From the NCBI RefSeq assembly GCF_015832195.1, contig NC_052034.1, positions 4,179,501 to 4,243,500 on the forward strand: a DNA stretch of 64,000 bases, read 5' to 3'. This DNA is from Motacilla alba alba. Its lineage: Eukaryota; Chordata; Aves; Passeriformes; Motacillidae. A program made the position numbers and the translations under genes. The notes below the pieces were generated by a model, which worked only from the letters and a program-made list of their open reading frames with translations, was not told the origin of the DNA and made no database searches. This document shows, piece after piece, positions 57,201-64,000 of this stretch (positions within the stretch are counted from its first letter, which is position 1; every line of letters starts with the position of its first letter).

Positions 57201-60200
57201 TCAGAACAAACTGCCACTTCAGCAAAAGTTTGGGGAGTGAAAGGAGGAAAAAAATCAGGGGAGTGCAACCCAGCCAACCCAACTTTATCTCCTAGGAAAC
57301 TAATGAGACAAGTATGTTGCTTGTAATACCTACAAGAAGACAATGCCATGTTCAGCTAATCTGATTCCTCCTCAGGTGAGCAGAAATCAGCTTGAGAAAT
57401 ATGTTCCAGCCCAGCTTCTCAAATTTTAGTTTGGTGCAACACCCTTTGGGGCTCCTTGATGTGTGTCAAAGAAGAGCTAGCAGTTAATTCTAGTCTTGTG
57501 TAGACATTTCCTGCTGCATGCCAGCAGTCAGGGGTGTGTAACCCTTCCAGGGCTGCTCTAAGCTCTTCCATCCTGTTACTGCGTCCCTCTTACCCCTTCA
57601 AGAACTGCTCATGTGCTATTTTCATGTTACTTTTCTAAGTTGAAAGCCTGAAATAAGGATTTCTTGAGGTTCTTGAAGCCCTTCCTGTGAGAGACCTACA
57701 GTCCACAGTGCAAGAAGGAACTGGTTTCTCAGATATTATGAAATAAATATGAAACTGCCTGGAAGACCATTGCCAGGAAACTTGACAGTAGCTCACTGTT
57801 CAGCTGAAAGAATTTATCAAGTAAGTTCCTTGTTTTGGCTTGGATAATGGAATCGAGAATGTGCTTATTGAATTTGCAGCCTGAGCTGGGAATGGGTTCG
57901 AGAGCTTTGAAGAGCTGGATCAGGATCAAAACAAACTCTGGAGATTGACCCAACGAGCTGAACAAAACCCAGTGCAGTTCTGGAAGGAGAAATGTGGAAG
58001 TTGCATTTAGGTGAGAGGAGTGAATTGCATGAAAATGGAACGAGGAGGTCCAGGAACATAAAGGGAACAAGAATGTCCTGTGGAAAGACGTGGTGGGCAG
58101 CAAGAGCCACACTGATGGTGTAATTCCAGTTCTTCAGCCTCAAAAGAAATAGGAGCTTGTGGGAAGGAGCAGGCAGCTTCAGCTGGGTCTCAGGAGGTTT
58201 TGCCCTGTGTTCATACAGTTCCTTCAGTTCAGAGAGTTTTCCAGGGTTGTGCTTGGGGTGTTCCATCTCTTGCACCGGGCAAGCCGTGCAGGAAGCTTGC
58301 AGTGGCACTGGTGGTCACCTGCCAGGTTTAACTGAGTGCTCCTGCAGATTTAGGTGTGTCATTTTGGCGAGCTGAAATGCTTTCCCCACTCTTGGTTTCT
58401 CACTCCTTGTGATGCTCAGGGGTTGCTGACAGTGCAGCATTGCAACTGGTCTCAAGTCATGAGTGCTCAGAAGGGCCCTTACCCAGCTCATCCAGGATCT
58501 TTCCTTCTCAGGAGGTGCTTCTTCACCTTTTTGAAAGTGATGGACCTCGAGGTTTCCCTTGTCACTGGTGCTTGTTAAATCTCCAGGACTTGCAAACTGC
58601 TCTTTGGAAAGCCTGTTAGGAGGAGGTGGATGGATCTTTGGTTCCAAAAGGAATTTTGGGGTAGTATCTCAGTGATTTTGTTGTGTAGCTTCACTGTTGT
58701 TTGTCTTCTCTGAGTTGCTGTTTATGAGATGAGTTATTAAATGTGTTTTTAAACTCACTCTATAGCATTGTTACTCATTAAGTCATTTTCATATAAATCA
58801 CATCCAGAACAAGATAGCCAGTGTAATCTCCTTTCATCTGCTGCAGTGACCATCAGAGGTTTTTCAGATTCAACTCAGAACCCTGCATCTTTTAAAATTA
58901 ATTTTTGTTAGCCCTGCACCATTTCTCCATTTGAACAAAGCCTAATTTACACGCACAGCAAGGCCTAAGAACCAGACACTGACTTTAGTCTGGGCCCTGC
59001 TCTAGGATGTGATTTGCTTTATGTGTGCTTTTGCCTTCCTCTATCTCTGCGTTATCTTTTGTCTGTTTTCAATTACCAACTTTTTCCTGGTCTGTCTGCA
59101 CTCAGCAGCCTGTTTACCATGACCTGATTTTGGAAAGCTCACCACTTCCTGCCAGAGAGGTAACTCAGTGCCCAGGTTACCTGGGAGAGCAAACAACACT
59201 GAGCTTGTTCAGATCATCCCAGCTTTGATGTTTTGAGCCCTGTGTCCCCAAAACTGTTGAGGCTCATGTTCTCCCTTGCTCACTTCCTGCATCTGCTGAG
59301 AGCTCCTTTCATCTACCAACCCCCAAGCGATTAATCTTATTTCATAATAAAAAAAACCCAAACAAACAGACAACGTGCTTTCTCCTGGCTCTGGGAATTC
59401 TTGCTTGAACATGGGAGCCCTTCATTGGGAAGAGGCCAAGCTGGCTGGCAGCTCCCTGGCTATGAATCCTCCATTTGTGGCCCTGCACACTGCCCCGGAA
59501 GAGGCACGGTGGATGTTTGTGGAAGCCACTGTGAGACCCAGTCTGCTGGAACAGTGGGCGTATTATAGCTGGGAAAGGCAATTTCTCTGCCAAATCTCAT
59601 TGTGCAAGAGGGTTTATTCTTTAGCCTTGCAAAGATTTTGCTTTGTTGGTTCCTTTTTCACTTGCTGCCTGAGAGTTGAGAAAGAGGAGGCAGGACTGCC
59701 ATGGAAAATGAGCCCTCAGCTCCTCAGCCTTGCCAGGACGGAGCTCTGCTGCGCTCAGACGTCCAGCATGTGTGAAAGCAGCTGGCTGGCATCCCACTCC
59801 TCCTTAATGTGTTAGTTTTCCCTGTTTTTTTAGGCTTTGAACAGTTTTTGACATATAATCTAGCTTAGTAGACCGTGCTCTGCAGCTGTGTTGTGTAGCA
59901 CCAGGAAGCAAATGTGGAGCTCATTTTGTGTGTGATGCTAAATAAGGTATTTCCTTGCATTTCCTACAGAAGAAGAGGAACATCTGTGTGGAGAGGCACT
60001 TTCCTGTAGGAATGGTGGGGTTAGGGTGCAGGGCTTTCTCAGGATATTGTTAAGAAGAAATTACCAGAGGTTTGGTAAAGACCACATAGCCTGGGAAACA
60101 GAATACCTTTCCATGTGGTGCTGCTTTTCCTGAGTGCCAGGAACACCTCCCTTCCTGTTCTTGGAAAACAAGGCCTTGGCTGAAAGGCTGAGCTAACTGG

Positions 60201-63200
60201 GCTGACGCCCTCCAAGAAATGTTAAAGGCATTGTGGTTACTGCAGGATGTTGTGTCATCAGCTTCTGTAACGCTTGCCTGGCTGAAATAGCCTTCCAGCC
60301 ACAGGAAAAAGCTATCCAAAGGCTGGCTCAGAGGTGACAGGAGAATATTCCTCTAGGCTGTGCAGCACAGGAGATCTGTAAAAGTGTGTAAAGCCTTTTC
60401 TCGTTTGTGTTTAATTCTTACTGAAATGCAAGGGTGAAGAATTGTGGATGGGCAGATCTGCTGGTTTGTCAACCACTGCATGGAAGCCAGCAAAGCAGGC
60501 AGTGTGTGGCCAGTGTCTGGAAGCAGACAGTGTTTGGAAGTAGGCAGAAGATGGCTAAATGACAGGGAGCTGGAGCAAGAAGAGGAGGAGAACAAGGAGG
60601 ACAGAGTCCCCTCCTACAGTTGGAGGGCCCTGCAGGCACACTGGCCTGGATAACCTGGAGACCTGTGTGCTGCTTCTGCTCTTCATTTTGACCTATGCAA
60701 ACAATACTGGTCATTCCTCTTGAAAGAACTGCTGGCTTCATGCTTGTCCCTTTCCCCTCCCACAGCCCCAAGCTCCCAGAGCCACTCTGTTTTCTGTGTT
60801 CCTGCCCTTCCTCTGCACTGGCTCTGTCCTGCCTGCAGAGATCTGTCCTGCAGGGCTGGAGCTGTCTGTCGCTCTGTTTGTACAGCACTCCCTTGCTGAG
60901 GCCCTCGGGCACTGCTGGAGTAAGAGTGATTATGGAGGGCAGCTGAGAGAGGGAATTCTGGCTCAGTCTGCCTGAGAGTCAGCAGTTCCCAGCCCTGGTC
61001 TGAGCCAGGGAACTGCAGAGTTCCTCCCTTGCCAGCCATGAATCTGATCACTGGCAGGGTGCTTTCTTGAAAGGCAGCAGGTGTCTTGTTCTTTAAATCA
61101 AAGATATGAAAATCCAGACAGCATCTTCTGGCTTCACCGGGATCAAATCTTAAATGTGTCAGAAGAGTTCTGGAGGCTGCCTGAACCTTGGGCACATCCA
61201 GCTCTGAGATGGACCATGGAAGCATCAGACACTGTGCTCCTTGCACAGGCCAGAATTAGGAGGTGTTTTTTGGGAGCTCAAAGGTTCTTCTCTCTTCCAA
61301 TGCTGATTTGAGAGCTGCTGTGGGAATTTAAGGATGGTGTGAGAGAGAAGAGGTGGATCTCTTATGTGGCTTTCCAAAGCAATTAACATCACAGTTGCAG
61401 ATACTGATACTGATTCTGGTTGCTAAAAGGTTTTAAGAAACCTAAAATAGAGCCCTGGTTTGACATAGAGTCCCTTTCTGTGTGCTGCTGTTGGCCATAG
61501 TGAATTATACAAATACTATTTTCCAACTTTATAAGACAATTCCAAAAAAGGTTGCCTTGGGAAAACTGCCATGTGAAGCCCATGGAGAGGAGGAGGAGTA
61601 GGAACTTCTCTGCTTGTAAGTTACTCCCTGTGCAAGAGCACATGCATGTGTGTAACCCTGATGTCTCTGTGCTCTCTGCTGTGCTGCAGGTGGCTGCTGT
61701 GGCTCTGATGAGAAGCAATATGTGTATGGAGGCTGGGCCTGGGCTTGGTGGTGCATTACTGACACCCAAAGGTAAGGAGACCCCTGTTATCTGTGGGCTT
61801 TTGGAGTGGGAATTTCGCAAAATCATCCCACTGGGGCTGTCAGCAATGTTTTTAGGAGCACTGGATCAGGCACTGTGTATGAAACCAGGGACGAGCATCA
61901 GGAGTTCTTTGCTGGCTGTTGGCATGGGGACAGCTGAGTGCCACAGTGCAAAAGACACACACAAAAAAAGAAATCACATGCTTTCAGCTGGAGTGCTTTT
62001 CAAATGGCCTCTATCCACAAGAGGAGCCAAGCTCTGCCCAGTATGGCCCAACCCCTCACCCAGTAACAAACCAGTTCGTGGCCTGCGGTGCACCAGTGCC
62101 CCCCTCTGCTCCTCAAGTCTCTCTTTGCAAGGATCTGCTGACTGCTGTTACCTTGGGAGCAGACTGTTCCAATTTAAAACCACGGGATTTCCTTTCTCTC
62201 CCTTTCCTCAGTCGTGGATTTTGCTTGCTGCTGCTTACAGTCTGGTCTCTGAGCTGATATGCTGTGGTAGTGCTGCTGTCCTGCTAATACAGCTCTTTGT
62301 GTCTAGGATCCGTAGGAATGCTGCCTCCCAATGCATCCCTCGTGCTCGCTGATACAGGTTTCCTCTGTCTGTGTAAAAAAGCAACAGGGAAAAGGATAAA
62401 GACGTGACTTTTGAGTTTTACACTGAGTGATGGCCAGAGGTTGTAGTTAACCCTTACAACCTCTTCCAACCTCTTTTCCCTGTACCTGTGCTGCCACCAG
62501 CAATGTGAGCATGTGGCTGCCTTCACTCTGCACATGGTGGGAGGTGGGAGAGGAAGGAAAAGCCCAGCTTGTGGGCTCGGTGTTTAAGGGCTGCGTTTGA
62601 GCCAGACAAGCTTCGTTCCCAAATTTTTGAGAGACATCTTGTTGGGAGAACTGTTAATTGAACAAATGGTTCTTGCTTCCCCTCTTCTTCTGTGAGAAGC
62701 ACAAAGAGCAGCTCAGGACCTTGACCTGCCCAGTGCAGAAGATCAGATGCATTTGGGAGGCTGATTTATTAAGTTAAGGATAGGCTGAATCCAGGGCCAA
62801 GAACTGGAGTGCCAGGAACAAGCTGTTATATGATAGAGGTCTGGGCATTATTTAGCAAATGGGGCTCTTGACAGGAATTCCAGCATCCAAACAAACCTTC
62901 TGTTTTAAAATCCATACCAGTTCATGCCGTGGGATGCGAGGCTTAATTCTCCTTTCTTGCATGTCATAAGCTGTGCCCCAGATGGAACCCACTGCATTAA
63001 CATGAAGAGTGAGACAGATTTCCTTCTCTGAAATTAGGACATTTTTTCTGGAACTGCCAGTGCTGCAAGCAAGAGAGACAGGAGCAATTGTGTTGCTGTC
63101 AGCGGCATCCCGCCAGGTAGCATTAACCTGGGAACAAAAGGAACAGTTAGAACTGGCAGGGTGCTGGGCACTTATCCTGCTGCAACCTTGAGCAGCTGGG

Positions 63201-63852
63201 GGAAAACAAGGGGAAAAAATGCTGTCCCTGTTTAGGAGTCAGAAATAAAAGCGGTGAGAGAGACAGTGTGGTCTAATATGCCTCTGGGGAAGCCAAATGG
63301 TGTTAATTCAGCTTCCCAGGACAGCACTTGGAAGCAGCTTCTCTCCTCAATGCCTTAGCCAGGGGTGGGTAGCCAGGTCCCTAGTGTTTTCATTTATCTG
63401 TCCTCTCTTAAATACTGACATAGAAGCATCTAAATCATTACCAAAAGGAATTTTTCTGTGTGCAAGGATTACTTCAACAGAGAACTCCAGCTGACACCAG
63501 GATGGCACAGTTTCATGTGCAGGGCGGGGACGAGCCCCCAGCCTGTTTATCCCCATTAAAAGAAACTGCTGGATCTGAAAACTCCCTCCCCTGACCAGGG
63601 AAGCTGATTATGGAGCCCTGGGAGCAGGCAGTGGGAGAAAGGCAAACTGACCAGGGAAAAGCTGAAACCAGAAAGTCTCATCTGTCCTTTGCAATGAGTG
63701 TCTTACTCTCTGGTAACCGCTCTGTGTATTTGCTGTCCTACCCTTACTCCTCCCTGCTCAGAGTGTCTTTGGAGGTTTTGACCATCCTCTGTCGCTGCGA
63801 GAATGTTGAGACGTCGGAGGGGGTCCCCCTGTACGTAACAGGGGTTGCACAG
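54162..63852 (+). CDS. FLOT2: FLOT2 (flotillin-2/reggie-1), 5' part, exons 1-3
   Basis: Codes the first 74 residues of a protein of about 428 in mammals; the rest lies beyond the window. Flotillin-2 is a lipid-raft scaffold on the inner face of the plasma membrane and endosomes, forming hetero-oligomers with flotillin-1. Residues 1-17, MGNCHTVGPNEALVVSG, match the mammalian N-terminus exactly as I know it: Gly2 is the myristoylation site and Cys4, Cys19 and Cys20 are palmitoylation sites. The Trp-rich GGWAWAWWCI follows, then the start of the SPFH/Band 7 domain ending YVTGVAQ. Exon 3 differs from the usual mammalian sequence. The ATG has G at -3 and G at +4. Exon phases fit and all sites are GT-AG. 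Confidence 0.94.
54211..61689 (+). other. FLOT2: FLOT2 intron 1 (7.5 kb)
   Basis: No further exon or RNA gene recognised. The first 550 bp is G-rich and partly a tandem repeat; the remainder is of average composition with an AT-rich patch at 56265-56335 and no clear transposon. Confidence 0.75.
54630..54745 (+). repeat. Three 38-39 bp tandem units in FLOT2 intron 1
   Basis: Units start at 54630, 54669 and 54707, each with GGATTCCAGGAGGGATCC followed by TGTCATAGGGGGGCCCTGA. Looser relatives with GGGACTCTCAGGG extend upstream to about 54230. Confidence 0.85.
61690..61771 (+). CDS. FLOT2: FLOT2 exon 2
   Basis: Codes residues 17-43 (GGCCGSDEKQYVYGGWAWAW...), with palmitoylatable Cys19/Cys20 and the membrane-binding Trp cluster. 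Ends in phase 2. Confidence 0.95.
61772..63761 (+). other. FLOT2: FLOT2 intron 2
   Basis: No second copy of a FLOT2 exon 3-like sequence was found here, and no other gene or repeat was recognised. Confidence 0.7.
63762..63852 (+). CDS. FLOT2: FLOT2 exon 3 (start of Band 7 domain, variant sequence)
   Basis: Codes residues 44-74, RVSLEVLTILCRCENVETSE then GVPLYVTGVAQ. Frame and splice sites are sound. Compared with the usual mammalian ISLEIMTLQPRCEDVETAE and GVALTVTGVAQ it differs at about ten positions. Confidence 0.93.
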
Positions 63853-64000
63853 GTAATAATCCTCCAGCTTCCTAACGCACTGTCTAACTGTTTATCCTTC
63901 TGTTTTGAGCAGCAGCAGCAGCAGCAGCAGGATAACAGAAAAACTAATGGTTTTCTAATGGGACAGCTGAAATCTCCATGCTCTCCTCTCCTTCCCCTTC
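63853..64000 (+). other. FLOT2: FLOT2 intron 3 (start only)
   Basis: Donor GTAATA, then non-coding sequence to the window edge, including an AGC repeat. Confidence 0.8.
63908..63930 (+). repeat. AGC/CAG trinucleotide microsatellite
   Basis: Seven and two-thirds uninterrupted AGC units in FLOT2 intron 3. Confidence 0.9.

Noticed and set aside
60683..61246. 187-residue minus-strand ORF in FLOT2 intron 1
   Set aside because: No recognisable motif and no supporting start or splice context.
61552..62352. 266-residue forward ORF overlapping FLOT2 exon 2
   Set aside because: It reads exon 2 in a different frame from the flotillin-2 frame, which is confirmed by CCGSD and WAWAWWC. It is a shadow.
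54211..64000. The miR-144/451 locus known near this region in mammals
   Set aside because: It lies beyond FLOT2 near ERAL1 in mammals, and no matching hairpin was recognised in this window.

Overview
The window looks like a GC-rich, gene-dense piece of an avian (or at least sauropsid) chromosome, probably a microchromosome. Four vertebrate genes lie head to tail on the + strand: SEZ6, PHF12, DHRS13 and the 5' part of FLOT2. This is the order I know from human 17q11.2 (there on the opposite strand). The assignment to birds rests on three CR1-type LINE fragments, many introns of only 74-93 bp, CpG-island promoters and abundant GC-rich minisatellites. The species cannot be read from the sequence.

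Region by region: 1-2640 is upstream flank with AT-rich, homeodomain-site-like islands in GC-rich DNA. 2640-3175 is the SEZ6 promoter, holding six copies of a degenerate repeat centred on TTACGG. 3176-16505 is the SEZ6 coding region: 17 exons, 963 codons, N-terminal Thr/Pro-rich region, three CUB and five Sushi modules, one membrane span, and an NPTY-bearing tail. The last intron has two acceptors 16 nt apart that give two different C-termini. SEZ6 ends at a poly(A) signal at 17366. 17490-18380 is a very strong CpG island driving PHF12, whose 15 coding exons (18308-49034, 1009 codons) encode a two-PHD, one-FHA corepressor; its introns are long and AT-richer. CR1 fragments lie in PHF12 intron 13 and between PHF12 and DHRS13. 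DHRS13 is compact (50827-53104, five exons, 336 codons), and its TAA stop is part of its AATAAA poly(A) signal. A cytosine- and CA-rich minisatellite (53290-53960) separates it from the FLOT2 CpG island. FLOT2 contributes exons 1-3 (74 codons), and the window ends in its intron 3.

The four genes do not form one pathway. SEZ6 is a neuronal surface protein, PHF12 a SIN3/HDAC chromatin corepressor subunit, DHRS13 a membrane-anchored short-chain dehydrogenase and FLOT2 a lipid-raft scaffold; they share only a conserved neighbourhood. All exon borders given obey GT-AG and keep the reading frame when joined. I found no RNA gene, no CRISPR array, no viral gene and no convincing unknown protein-coding gene. 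The points most worth following up are the dual SEZ6 C-terminus, the FLOT2 exon 3 variant, a possible in-frame N-terminal extension of FLOT2, the PHF12 start-codon arrangement, the TTACGG repeat at the SEZ6 promoter and the DHRS13 stop/poly(A) overlap.
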